NCBI GenBank assembly: GCA_004009845.1
Contig: RMBW01000049.1
Coordinates: forward strand, 161,305-225,304
DNA length: 64,000 nucleotides
Direction of reading: 5' to 3'
DNA from: Davidsoniella eucalypti
Taxonomy: Eukaryota; Ascomycota; Sordariomycetes; Microascales; Ceratocystidaceae
The notes below the pieces were generated by a model. The model did no database searches, was not told where the DNA came from, and saw only the letters and a list, made by a program, of their open reading frames with translations. Below, piece by piece: positions 23,429 through 34,579 of this stretch (positions are counted from its first letter, which is position 1; the number at the start of each line of letters is the position of its first letter). The position numbers and the translations under genes were made by a program.

Positions 23429-25689
23429 CTACAACATCGTGATGCGGCCTTCAAGCTTTGGAGAAATGACGCGTGTCCAATCAATGCTCATGTCCTCTTC
23501 TTTGATAGCATCACATAAGATAGTCTTCACGCCAGCCTTCTTGGCCCATCGAGCGAAGAACTTGCGAAGAAGAAGCATTTCACCTTCGATCTTGTCCTCA
23601 TCGTCACTTGATCCGCCATCGCCTTCGCTCTCGCCTTCTTTGGAATCGGGAGTCGTGCGAGGCTCATCTTCTAGGAAGAGACTCTTGTCGTCATCTACCG
23701 GTTCTCTTCCCCAGCCAGTCCTCTTCTCGATCCATTTAACCCAGGCAGAGACGCCAGAGCTGGCTGTATCAGAAACGTCGTCAACTTTAGAAGAAGGTGT
23801 TGTTTTTGTAAGGCCGGATTTAGCTCCTTGGGCTGTTCTAGGTGGGCATAATGTCTCTGCTACTGTATTCCAATGACGGCTTAGGTAACGCCACTTGCCT
23901 ACAGTGCGAAGACCCATAAAGTACTGGCGTAGCATTGCTGAGATGAGGATTCCGTTCTCCTCGTCAACGATTTCTTCGGCTGTGCCACCTTCTGGCTGGA
24001 CCAACAAGGCATCATATCCGTCTATAGTTGATATGTAGTTAGTATCCATATATATGTATGAGTATATTCTCCGAATCAGAAAAGTAGAGCATCGTGGATA
24101 AACTCCTACCTTTTCCACGGCCCATATAGCCACGTGTAGCCAAAGTATATTTCTTGGTGCGAGCTATTGGCTCACCGCCCAATGTAGCGTTAACAATGCG
24201 ACTTCCGGGAGGTCTTTTAGGGTCGAAGCTGAAGACGATATTAGAGACTTGTGGGAAACGGCCCTCGAGTGCCGGATATTGAGATACTCCGTTCTCTAGG
24301 GCATCTACAATAGCCTGTCCTTGTACTCTGATAAAGATAGCCGGGTCTTCAAAGGGAAAACAGTTGGTGATATCCTTCACCAGGAGGACTCCGGGAGGAT
24401 ACACAGTATCTCCACGGATTGTTCCCGCTGCCATCAACGAGGCATCGGCGCCATAGTAAGCTCGCATGACGTCACAAACGAAGTTTCCTATGTTGCTCTC
24501 CGAGGTACGCACAGTGACAAACCGGGCGTCTAGAGGGACAGCAGTCCATCCGACAGGCTTGGCGAGGCTTTGCTTCAAGTTCGCGGTCAGTCGACCTACC
24601 AACTCAGAGGCTTCTGAGTCTTCGACGACGCCGGTGCAGACATCGCGACGTAGGATATCAAAAAGCCATTTTCCGTCTGGTCCTTTGCGTCCCTCGATGT
24701 AGCTCAAGTTCTTAAAGTCAGTGCCTGACCGGAGAACGTGAGTTCCTTTGATAAGACTGTGGGCGTAATAGTGGTCGTGACCTCCGAGAATCAGGTCGAA
24801 GAGACCGTCGGTTTGCTCGGCCAGCTTATTATCGTTTGGCTCACGTTGATGACTAACACATATGACGAGATCGGCGCCCTCGGCTCGGAGAGTCGGTACG
24901 ATTTCCTTGGCTGTGGCCGAGGCAGATTTGTAGATGATATTGGGCGGTAGACTGTTGATAGTAACAAGCCACTCACGCTCTCCAAGGCCTACAAATGCTA
25001 CTTTTAGGCCGGATTTCGTCGTAAGCCAGTGAGTCTTCTTAGCGCTACCAAGAGGGACATCATCGCCAAGAGCAGGGTCGAGAACGTTGGCTAAAAGCCA
25101 TGGGAACGAGCATTTGGAGGCAAGATGTGCAAATTGCCCTACGCCGAAGTCGAAGTCGTGATTCTACCAGATATAAGGAGCGCCAATGTTAGTTGTCTGG
25201 ATAGATGCAGTAGTGATCATACATGATATAGCACAGTGTTTTGGAGCTAGGATCATCTTACACCAACGCAAGCTACGTCTGTTCCGATTTGGTTTAGGAC
25301 AGGAACCATGTGTTCACCTATAAAAGCTATATCAGTATGACGGCCACCTTTGCAGTCTATTCTAGTAGCAGCATCTATTTTCTTTTCAACTACCGAAGAC
25401 ACCACTCACCCTTTGTGACTGAACTCTCCAGACTTGGGTTGAAGGCATCACCGGAGAAAATCGTGACCAAACCAGTCTTCTCCGTTTCAGGCATCTTTCG
25501 ATATTCGTTGACTACGCTGATGAACCGGGCATAGCCGCCAACGGGCTCAGAGCTGCTCTGTTCGAGATGGTAGACGTCATTGTAGTGTAGAAGCCTGATG
25601 TCGGCTGGTGATGAGAGGTCGGCATTTGACTTATAGGTCACTGAAGCGTCTGGTGGCAAGCTCATGACGACCTGACAGCACGATGGCAA
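23429..25689 (-). CDS. 5'-nucleotidase-family metallophosphoesterase, 660 aa, four exons
   Basis: Exons 25410-25689, 25262-25317, 24110-25163 and 23429-24021, with introns of 92, 98 and 88 bp. Phases close to 660 aa. The N-terminal half is a calcineurin-like phosphoesterase domain with dinuclear-metal motifs: LLHYNDVYH, FSGDAFNPS, GNHDFDFG (split by intron 2), CVSHQRE and LGGHDHYY. The second half is the 5'-nucleotidase C-terminal domain, with ESNIGNFVCDVMRA, AGTIRGDTVYPPG and DITNCFPFED. Members hydrolyse nucleotides, UDP-sugars or 2',3'-cyclic nucleotides; the exact substrate cannot be read here. There is no obvious signal peptide, which suggests a cytosolic enzyme, and the C-terminal ~120 residues are an acidic extension. 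Start may instead be the Met eight codons later (MSLPPDAS). Confidence 0.9.
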
Positions 25690-26273
25690 CTATATAGATA
25701 AGATAGATGTGTCTGTGTATATGAAATGGAGGTGATCAGGTATGTAGAATGGATTAAAATTAGGGCTTCTCAGTAGACCGAAGCTGTGATATGGTCCAGG
25801 AAACAAGAGGCGGGGATATGCAGAGATTCAGTTCGTTCTACATAGGAACAAAGTAGCTTAGCTTAGCTAGCTAGGAGGAGCTTCTTCATCTATAGTAGGG
25901 CATTGGTATTAGGTTGTTCGGGTAGCATGGAAGGATTACAGGAGTACAGGAGATAAAATGGATTACAGATATACAGCCCATTGACGAGGCTTTCATTGGC
26001 TTACTGTTGCTCAAGCTTATTTCACTTAATTTTTCACTTAATTATCAAGTATTGAATCAAGTTAGGGTTTGCGGTTGATGCTCTAGCATCAGGGGACACC
26101 TAATGTTTGGTACGGTGAATAATATTAAATATGTACGTAGATTATGCTTGCTGCTATGACTTCGAGTATTTTGTTGCATAGCTCAGGCCTTCTTCCTCAT
26201 CATTAATTCTAGCCATACTAGAATATACCTAGGCAGATCTCTTCTATAAAAAATAGATGTTGGCCCTCCCTCT
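25690..26273. other. Intergenic region
   Basis: Holds the promoter of the phosphoesterase gene and the 3' region of the DUF1304 gene. No further gene or repeat is seen. Confidence 0.5.
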
Positions 26274-26633
26274 CTAAAGGCCTAGAACCGAAAGACCTAG
26301 TGTTACAATGCCCGGAATGCCCTGTACAAATAGAATCTTGGTACTGCTAGTGGCGGCACCAAAAATGCCAGCAACGCTGACACAGCCGGCAAAGAATATC
26401 TTGAGCTGGTAGGCAAAGTCTGCATTGGGGTGTAACAAGCTCCAAGCAAGACCTGCAGCCAAGAAGACATTGTAGATGCCTTGGTTGGCACCGAGAACCT
26501 TTGTTTTGTCGGCAAAATCAGCCTTCAGGCCAAAAGCCCGTCGACCTGCCGGCTTGGTCCAGAGAAAGATTTCGAGCACGGCGATATAGCCATGAAGAGC
26601 CGACAGGGCACTAGTGGCGATGGCAGCGAGCAT
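26274..26633 (-). CDS. DUF1304 small membrane protein, 119 aa
   Basis: A complete single-exon gene of 119 codons with four hydrophobic helices. Family hallmarks are GYIAVLEIFLWTKPAGRRAF near the N-terminus, LGANQGIYNVFLAAGLAW in the centre, and FFAGCVSVAGIFGAATSSTK followed by KILFVQGIPG near the end. DUF1304 proteins are short integral membrane proteins found in bacteria and fungi; their function is not known. Length matches the family (about 115-125 aa). The start is the only Met preceding the first helix. Confidence 0.9.
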   Translation of the reverse strand: MLAAIATSALSALHGYIAVLEIFLWTKPAGRRAFGLKADFADKTKVLGANQGIYNVFLAAGLAWSLLHPNADFAYQLKIFFAGCVSVAGIFGAATSSTKILFVQGIPGIVTLGLSVLGL

Positions 26634-27378
26634 TTTAGCGATGGCTGTAGCAGAGAATAAAGGTGTGATGTGTGATCTCTCGGGCCGCTCAGTTGGTGAT
26701 TGGGTTCTGCTTGTATCTGGTTCGGCTGGTTTCGCTTTAGCAGATCGAGGATCAGGGGGGTAGTATCAGGCCTAGAGGTTGTGATATTTTGTAGTGGCTC
26801 TAGTGACTTTCGAGATCATAAACCGTCGGTGATTTTGTGTGAAATAGTATGAAATCGTGACAGGAAAACAAGAAGAAGAAAATCCAACTCTTTGACCATC
26901 ATCTTCTAATACGATATTCGATATGAAAAAGATAGATAATAAACACAAAATAAATTAACAAAAAGATGTAATGGCAGCGCAAGGACCACATGAGCTGATT
27001 CTAGTTGCCGACGGTCGGAACATTAGGGTCAGGGGTTACCAGGCATCGAACCTCGGCTTCTTGAGAGCTCTATAGTGTAGGCTTAAGCTGCAGCCAATTA
27101 TAATGCTTGCGCAATTGAATGCGCTTTTAACTCCAACGGCTTATGAAGAAGTTCCGTAACGACTTGCCGGAGGTTGGAGAGCAAAATCATCAGAGCAGAA
27201 TCAGACGAGAGCTACGCAATCTTCTCTTAACTTCTCTCAACCTTCTCTGCTATATATCTCGCGACTCGGCTGACATTCCAATTCGTCTGTTCTCTTCTTC
27301 TTTCCTTCAACGATTCCCTACCAACCAGTTAATCCTCGCCTATTTATCATCTCTATTTCTCCCCATAACCATCACAAA
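26634..27378. other. Divergent promoter region
   Basis: Separates the minus-strand DUF1304 gene from the plus-strand thiolase gene. The right part (27220-27378) is a strong pyrimidine-rich leader rich in TTCTC and CTTCT before the thiolase ATG. No other feature is seen. Confidence 0.5.
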
Positions 27379-28708
27379 ATGGCCGACCGAGTATCGTCTC
27401 TTCTTAACCATCTGGCGCCTGGCTCGTCCTTGGCCAAAATCCAGCAAAAGAACCCCGATGATATCGTCATCACGCTGGCTATCCGGACGCCGCTTTGCAA
27501 GGCCTACAAGGGCGGCTTCAAAGACTCGCAGCTGGAGGATATTGTTTATCTGCTGCTGAAGCAAGTCAGGGAACGCAGCGGCTTAGATCCCAAGCTTGTG
27601 GATGATATCTGCCTCGGCAATGTAAGTCGAGACTCTCACGACGGAGCACTGTCTCTCTTATACAAGACTGGCTCACATATTAACCTTTCTCGTCTACTAT
27701 CTATAGGTCTCCGATGCCAAGGCTTGCTATAAGCTGCGTTGTGCCGCACTAGCTGCCGGCTTCCCAAACACCACATCCGCATACTCGGTCAATCGATTCT
27801 GCTCGTCTGGCCTCAAGGCTACCGGCGACATAGCGGCCGCGATTTCCACCGGCTCGATCGAAATCGGCCTTGCCGTCGGCGCCGAGTCTATGACAGTAGG
27901 TGGAGACAAAGTCGAGCAACCCTTTTCTGACGCCGTCCTAGGCCTTTCTCAAGAGGCTTGTGACGCTGTCGAGCCTATGGGCTGGACTAGTGAGAATGTC
28001 GCCAAAGAGTTTAACCTCGACCGTAAAGTCCTCGACGAATACGCCGCCGAATCTTATTGTCGAGCTGAAGAGGCTCAGAACAACGGCTCGTTCGCCGACG
28101 AGATCGTCCCTGTCACCGCCAAGGTCAAGGGACCCGACGGTGCTCTACGCGAGGTTACTCTCACCAAGGACGAGGGCGTTCGTCCCGGAACTACCGCTGA
28201 GAAACTAGGCAAGATTCGCTCAGCTTTCCCCCAGTGGGGCTCAGCTACGACCGGCGGAAACGCCTCCCAGCTGACCGATGGAGCCGCTGCCGTCCTTCTC
28301 ATGAAGCGTAGCACTGCCCAGCGCTTAAACCAGCCCATTCTCGCCAAGTATGTCGGCAGCACTGTTGCCGGTCTAGCACCGCGCATTATGGGCATCGGCC
28401 CTACTGTTGCCATCCCTAAGCTTCTAAGCCAACACAACATCACCTTGAGCGATATCGACGTCATCGAGGTAAACGAGGCCTTTGCTACCATGGCCGTTTA
28501 CACCAAGGATTTCTTGGGTCTAGATCATGCGAAGATGAACCCTAGAGGTGGTGCTATTGCCCTGGGCCACCCATTAGGTTGCACTGGCGCTAGACAAATC
28601 GTCACGGGCCTGAGTGAGCTAAGAAAACAGAAGAAGAAGATGCTTATAACTAGCATGTGTATTGGAACTGGCATGGGAATGGCAGGTTTATTTGTGAACG
28701 AGGCATGA
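27379..28708 (+). CDS. POT1: Peroxisomal 3-ketoacyl-CoA thiolase, 414 aa, two exons
   Basis: Exons 27379-27621 and 27707-28708, with an 85-bp intron (GTAAGT...CTATAG, phase 0), give 414 aa, the usual size. The enzyme cleaves 3-ketoacyl-CoA to acetyl-CoA and a shortened acyl-CoA, the last step of beta-oxidation. Residues 4-12, RVSSLLNHL, match the peroxisomal PTS2 signal (R-[LIVQ]-x5-[HQ]-[LA]), so import through Pex7 is expected. Catalytic features are visible: the nucleophile Cys in NRFCSSGLKA, the NEAFA motif, His in GGAIALGHPLGCTGARQ and the second Cys in MCIGTGMGMAG. The start is the only Met that puts the PTS2 at the extreme N-terminus. No neighbour belongs to the same pathway. Confidence 0.95.
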
Positions 28709-28994
28709 TGGAAGGATAAATCAGTAGTACAATGACAACGTAGAAATATTGGATAGTTAGGTACATAACAGTATCAAAGGTTTTTTTTTATCATGCTTTC
28801 TTTTTACGCCGTTTTTATATATCAATTGTTCCATTCATAAGCAAAAGGCAAGACATGGAAGATAAGGTATATATTTCAAATTTTAGTGATTAATTAATCA
28901 TTAGGAGGAAAGTTGAGAAGACTTGACAGTCAGAGCTAAGTATTTTAGAAACAAGAAGAAACAATAGCCGGGTATATAGAAGAGTGCCAAATTC

Positions 28995-31476
28995 TTAAGG
29001 CAGTGACAAAGTCTCGGCAACTTCGGACCGACGGACTGCCTCATAGACATCTGGTGCGAAACGATCTTCGCCGACCATTTCTACGATTCCACTGCGGTCC
29101 ATCATTTCCCGTACAGGGTGACCAGGTGCTGGGCAACGGCTGAAGAAGACCCGAACGCCTTGATCGCGATAGTTTCGCACAATTTCTTCTAGAACCTGAG
29201 TTCCAGAGCCATCTAGCGACGTGACTCCGTGGATATCGAATATTATATTGCGATTGTTATCACGTGCTCTAGTGGCTGGCATGGCTGGGTGTGCCATGCC
29301 ACCGTAGCGTTCGAGACGACGAAGACGACTACGAAGTTCGCCGGTGTTTGCAAAAGTCAGAGGCTCGGGAATCTTGACAATGAGGCAGCCGTCAAAGAAC
29401 TCGAGCCGTTCGGGATGGAGCTCGGCATTATCAAACCGGTTGGTGCCAGGTACGCGGCCAAGAATTTGGATACGTGGACGAGTCGAGTGACGAATGACTT
29501 GGAGTAGAGAAAGACCGATACCGATGGCAATGCCAACTGTTAGAGAGAAGAATATGGTAGTGAAGAAGATAGTGGCCATAAGAGCCAGTTCGGTCCAACC
29601 ACGAATACGCAAAAAGAACGAGATATCATGAGGAGCCTCTTCGATGAGTGACCAGGCCACAACAGAGATCATGGAGCTGAGTACAGGTTTCTATGGTGAG
29701 ATGGCATGTTAGAGATAGAGAAGAAAAAAAACAAAAAGGACTCGGACTTACTGGGATAAAGTAAAAGTAAGGAAGCATCCATTTGATACAACACAAAGTG
29801 ATGATGCTGAGAAATATGGAACTCATCGGGCTACGGCCGCCAGTCAATTTGTTCACCTTACTTCTGCCATAACCACCGAACGCTGGAAGACACATGAAGC
29901 AGGAGCTGACTAGATTAGCTATACCAAGCGCCACTAGCTCTCTATTTGCGCTGAGCTCAATATTGGGAAAATCTGCCGAGCCACCAAGACCACGAGCCGC
30001 CACCGAAGACTCGAAGAATCCCAGAAGAGCAATAAGGAAGGAGGTGCTCATGCCGCTACGGATATACGGTAGCATAGAAGTCCGGAATGGCCATTGGAAC
30101 TTGAAGAATTGGCCAGAGGCGGCCTTGACGGGGCCAAGAATTTCAACGCCCTGTGACTGCCAGTCGTACTGAGCACAGAGGACACACGAAAGAACGACAA
30201 CCAATAGGCGGTCAGGGAAGTAGGCGACCCATGGTTGGCGAGGCTGAAGCTTTCCCTTAAGTGTTCTAAGCACGGAGTAAAGATGGCATGGTTAGTTGGT
30301 GTCTGGAGCAATCGCAACTGGGTCTAGATATAGAACATAAAACTAGAAGCTTCAATAGAAAGGAGGCATATATCGAAAATTCTTACCTGAAGAACATGAT
30401 GGCTATAAAGCTAGAGAACGCCACAGCGGCGGTCATGCGATGGACGACGGGTATATGCTCCACGATAAAGACCATTTTGGTCCACGAACTACCGTGTGAT
30501 GCGCCAGTATTCTTGGCATGGGTCGCTAGGCCAAGCTCGGGAATCAACTGGTCCACGGCAATCACAAAGCCAACAGCAGAGATGAAGCCGCGTAGAAACG
30601 GCCGACTGAGAACGCTATCCAAGAAGCCGAGACGTGCTAGTCCGGCAATGAGAACCGTAGATCCAGCCATGCCTGCAACTACGCCAGAGATTTGGGCATG
30701 GAGCACGTCATTATCCTCGCTTCCCGGGTGGGAATCTATATTGGCCTTGATAACAGTTCCAACAAGCAATGATCCGGCCGCCTCGGGTCCAACGACCATC
30801 TGAGGCGAGCTTCCAAGGAGCGCGTAGATCAAAGGCGCAAAAAAGAAGGAATATAGGCCGTTGATGGGCGGAAGATGGGCGAGGTTGCTGGCAAGCGATA
30901 GTGCCATTGGAATATAGATAGAGGCCATAGTAAGCGCGGCTGTTAGATCGCCACTGATATACGACGGCTTGTACTGTCGGAGCCATGATGTACAGGGGAC
31001 ATAATATTGAAGATACCTGTGAACGCCCAGCTTTAAGTCAGTGTTTGTGATCGAGCAGGTATGTATGCGACAGCAAGATAGAGTGGGATAAACGAGGGTT
31101 CATGGCATCTATCGTGGTTTGAAACGTACATCATCAGTTGCTCACGCCTGTTTTCCGGCAGAGATGGGCCATCGAGGGGCTTTCCAGCAGAATTTCCCTC
31201 TTCTTGTTCTTCAATGACGTATCCAAGACCTCTTCCACCGCCGCTACTAGTATTGTCGCGCCCGCGCGGAAACAGTTGGTGCTCGCTCATGATACTGAAC
31301 GGGCTTCCGGTTCTCTGGGGCGAGAAGGTGCCATTATCAACAAAGCTCGAGTGGGTGGCTGGGATGCCATGTTGACTGTTATTGAGAAGTGATGTTGATT
31401 CGGTAGCATCTTCTATATGGGGAGGCGTCGATGATGACGGCTTGCTAGTGCCATCATGGCCTAAGCTGTCGCTCAT
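28995..31476 (-). CDS. SulP family anion permease with STAS domain, 728 aa, four exons
   Basis: Exons 31130-31476, 30387-31016, 29752-30265 and 28995-29690, with introns of 113, 121 and 61 bp; phases close to 728 aa. The first ~115 residues are a hydrophilic cytosolic tail. About 10-12 hydrophobic helices follow, starting with the SulP signature near YISGDLTAALTMASIYIPMA and INGLYSFFFAPLIYALLGSS. RELVALGIANLVSSCFMCLP and GGYGRSKVNKLTGGRSPMSS are conserved carrier-core segments. The C-terminal ~150 residues form a STAS domain (NIIFDIHGVTSLDGSGTQVL). The family moves sulfate or other anions. This sequence reminds me of the less-studied fungal branch (yeast YPR003C-like) rather than the Sul1/Sul2 plasma-membrane importers, so substrate and membrane are uncertain. 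Confidence 0.9.
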
Positions 31477-33300
31477 AGTTTCAACAGCGTATAGAGATGG
31501 TGGGTGGTGGCCGATTTAATGGACGAGATAGTGGGTGAGGTTCGTATCGTTGAATCGTGTATCTATTTAGTCGTATATTCGTTTATTTGCTCAATATTAA
31601 ATCAGAACAGTCAGCCAAATAGCTTGCCCAATGCAAATGAGAGCTGTGTAAAGTAGAGACAGAAAGGAAAAGAAAGAGGGAGAGTTGCGATATTCGACAT
31701 TCGAAGATAAAAAAAAAATAAAGAATAAAAACAATAACCAAGGTTCCAGCTGTAAATGACGAAACCGCAGCTAAAAAGTCAATGCGGTAGTGGGATTTGT
31801 TTGACAGGAAACAAGATACAAGAAAATAACAAGAAAATACTCGGCTGGAATTCAACGTTTTAGCGCGTGTATAGCGCTGTAGCCACTGTATTTTGACTAT
31901 TATCACTGCTATTCTCTTAGATGGTAACTAGGATAGAGAAGAGTAAACAACGTCAATTGGTAGGCGATTCTCCAAAAAATCTGTTTAGAAGGATGGATCT
32001 GCTGCATTACTGTATGGAAATAGAAAAACAATAGCGATATTGACTTTAGCGAGTTGGAAGCGACAAGCCAAAGGATTCAGATGGGCGTCTATTGTATGGT
32101 ATGTATGTGAAGCACAAGATAGAGACTATTAATAATTTAGTGATAATGGGACGGAGAACCAAGTACTACGATGACATCATTGTTTATCTGTAGCTGTATT
32201 AGTATACATAGATACTAAAAGGAAAACATAGGGTTTCCCTTCCCTTATGTGTCCAAAAATGGACTATGAACAGATGACTTTAGAATTATATATCGATCAT
32301 GTTGAAATATATCTATAATACCCTAACTGATATAACAGTGTGATTCATGTCTAGGGGAAACCTTTCCACCAAGTCTTACTTTTAGACGTTACAAAAAAGC
32401 GCAGAAGTTTGGAACTTTATTGGTTGAAAACAGTGAGATTTTATTGGCCGAATTATTGGGCCTTAGCTTTTGTCTAGTGAAAATGCAGCCTTTTAACCCT
32501 TGCTTAACCCTTGATTTTAGCTAAATGTCATTCATTAGCTTTGGTTGACTTACGGTACATTTTCCAGTTTTTAATCTTTTTCCTCAAGGCTTCAAGTTCC
32601 TTTTGCTCTGTGTTGTTTTTTTCCCTTTCCTTAGTTGTGACAAAGTTTCTTCTTTTGTTACTGCATAATTTTATACAACAAATAACGATTACAATGGTGA
32701 TAGGTTTCACATGCGCCAAAGATGATTCTACACACCACATAAGTATCCCAATTAGGGTTGGTGTTTTGTAAGCTCATACAATGATGCATAGTTTTGAAGC
32801 TTTGATATAAACAAATACACAGTCCTTCACTTTTATGATTTGGCAACTATTAGCCCATATACGCTATACACTCGAGCTGGACTTAACTGCTGGTCTTTTT
32901 CTGTCTTGATTCGTCAATTCAATATCGATTTTTGACTGGCTAGTCATCTACTGCCACCTTCCGAACAACTCATCTCTGGTGATATCTCATGATCTGGAAT
33001 TCAAGGCAAGAACTCTATCCAATGCTACGGTCAGTTCCAAGATGGACTTGATCACTTGCTGCAGATAAGGAGTAGTAATCTTGTCCGCCCTATTGAGTAT
33101 GACTATAACTGCTGCTAGTTTCACTATTTTCCACGTAAGTGGAAATGGCTCTTGAGACCATCCTCCTGTTGAAGAACTGCTTGACATCGCTTCTCAACCA
33201 AACCACCTCTTGTTCACAGCCCCCCACTGTCTGGCCGACTTGATTTGATTTGGTTATATTTAAAGTCTACCTAAATCACTAAGATCATACGACGCCGGAT
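31477..33300. other. AT-rich intergenic region
   Basis: No confident gene. A 66-codon frame on the minus strand (32987-33187) is listed separately at low confidence. The region ends at the conserved 5S upstream block. Confidence 0.45.
32987..33187 (-). CDS. Possible small protein, 66 aa, unidentified
   Basis: An open frame starting MSSSSSTGGWSQEPFPLTWK with a following helix-forming hydrophobic stretch (IVKLAAVIVILNRADK) and ending LDRVLALNSRS. It has its own ATG and stop and coding-like composition, but no family is recognised. It could be a first exon or a relic. There is no supporting splice pattern. Confidence 0.25.
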   Translation of the reverse strand: MSSSSSTGGWSQEPFPLTWKIVKLAAVIVILNRADKITTPYLQQVIKSILELTVALDRVLALNSRS

Positions 33301-33315
33301 TGGATACCGGACAGA

Positions 33316-33376
33316 TAACGGTCCCGGTCGGCTTTTGGCAGTTCCTTTATAATGCCTTCTAAGCCCCAAATTCTCA
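33316..33376 (+). promoter_or_regulatory. Conserved upstream region of a 5S rRNA gene
   Basis: The ~60 bp before the 5S gene (GGTCCCGGTCGGC...CTTTATAATGCCTTCTAAGCC...AAATTCTCA) is repeated almost unchanged, on the minus strand, at 56804-56861 before another 5S start. It has a TATA-like TTTATAATG about 28 bp upstream of the 5S start, where filamentous-fungal 5S genes carry a TATA element. Confidence 0.75.
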
Positions 33377-33495
33377 ACATACGACCACAGCTGATAGAAA
33401 GCACGGGATCCCGTCCGCTCTCCCCTAGTTAAACTATCAAGCGCTCGATCAGTACTACGGTGGGTGACCACGTGGGAATACCGGGTGTTGTATGT
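33377..33495 (+). rRNA. 5S ribosomal RNA (dispersed copy 1)
   Basis: A 119-nt sequence starting ACATACGACC and ending GTTGTATGT. The ends pair over nine positions as helix I (ACATACGAC with GTTGTATGT). The GGGATCCCGTCCGCTC block of the loop B/helix III region is exact for fungal 5S. GATAG/CTATC forms helix II, and GGTGGGTGACCAC is the internal control region. A run of T follows at once (CTTTTTGG), as expected for RNA polymerase III termination. Isolated 5S genes outside the rDNA are normal in Pezizomycotina. It differs from the copy at 51880-51995 only near the 5' end. Confidence 0.9.
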
Positions 33496-33700
33496 CTTTT
33501 TGGTTTTTGTGCACCTTTTTTGCTGTAGTTTTCCATGACGCCGTATACAACCTCCGTACTTTGAGTTCACGGTACCCCCCCCACGTCTAAAGACAAACTT
33601 TTCCACTTCGTCGTGGATTTTCAAGAGAGACCAGCACATGATCCCAACGCTGCTGTCCATTCTCGCTTTCTTTTTTCCATTTTTGATGCACCCAACTTGA
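33496..33700 (+). repeat. 5S downstream flank shared with other copies
   Basis: About 200 bp after the 5S terminator is repeated after the second 5S gene (51655-51879, minus strand), including GTGCACCTTTTTTGCTGTAG, the C-run GGTACCCCCCCC, TTCGTCGTGGATTTTCAAGA, GCTGCTGTCCATTCTCGCTT and TTTTTGATGCACCCAA. Part of it is homologous to the 5' end of the ~750-bp elements at 52600-52741 and 56640-56790. Either a duplicated 5S unit or a 5S-derived short retroelement would explain it. Confidence 0.75.
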
Positions 33701-34579
33701 GACACTCGATGAATTGTCCTATCTTACTGGCTGACAATAACATCATTTCTTCGATATCCTTAAAAGCCAACATTTGCACTATCTAAAGAACTATACTTCA
33801 GTGACTGATTATACAATCATTTCCCAATCGCCTAGTTTGCAGTTGTGACTTATCCATAACTCTTTCTCTGTTAATTAACCAATCTACTCTTCTCTTGATA
33901 CTCAATAACACAACCCATCGTTTATTAAACCTTTTTTAACAACCTACTGCTAATGCTTGCCCTCTACAATCTTTGATCTTAATGCTAGCATCACGTTAGA
34001 AGTTCTACCATCGCCTATATTCCTATATTTATACGTCTTACATTATGACATTTCCCTTGTAATGTAACATTACTTTAGAACTACGTACATAACTTACTGT
34101 AAGCCATTGATCACTGCTGATTTTGCTACTACCATTCTTCTTACTTGTCTATACAGAACATTTTGTCAATAATCTTGGTCTTTGCTCTTATATTTTAGCC
34201 ACGATTTCAACTTGCTTTGTAACTTGGGAATCATTCAGTGATCAATATATCCTGCAGATACCATAGAAAGTGATTACTATGTAAGTTCAGTATTAAAATA
34301 CCAACTGTACCAGTTGCAACCACCTCACTTGTTGTTTTCTCAATCACGTGAGCGCTAAATCCCAACCACCCAATGTCATGCTGTTCTAATGGTATCGGTA
34401 CCTAAAGCTGTTCATAATTTGAAGTTCCATATCAGTCTTGTCGTTCTTCTTACAACAAAAGAACCTAATTAATACTTATACTATCTTTATCCTCCCAAAT
34501 TCTATGCATCTTATTTTCCTTTCCAATAGCACTCACTATTATTACATAGATAGACATATCAAGTGAGTGTCTGTCCTGG
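33701..34579. other. AT-rich intergenic region
   Basis: No gene is seen. It is AT-rich with pyrimidine-rich stretches and lies beyond the 3' end of the helicase gene. Confidence 0.45.
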
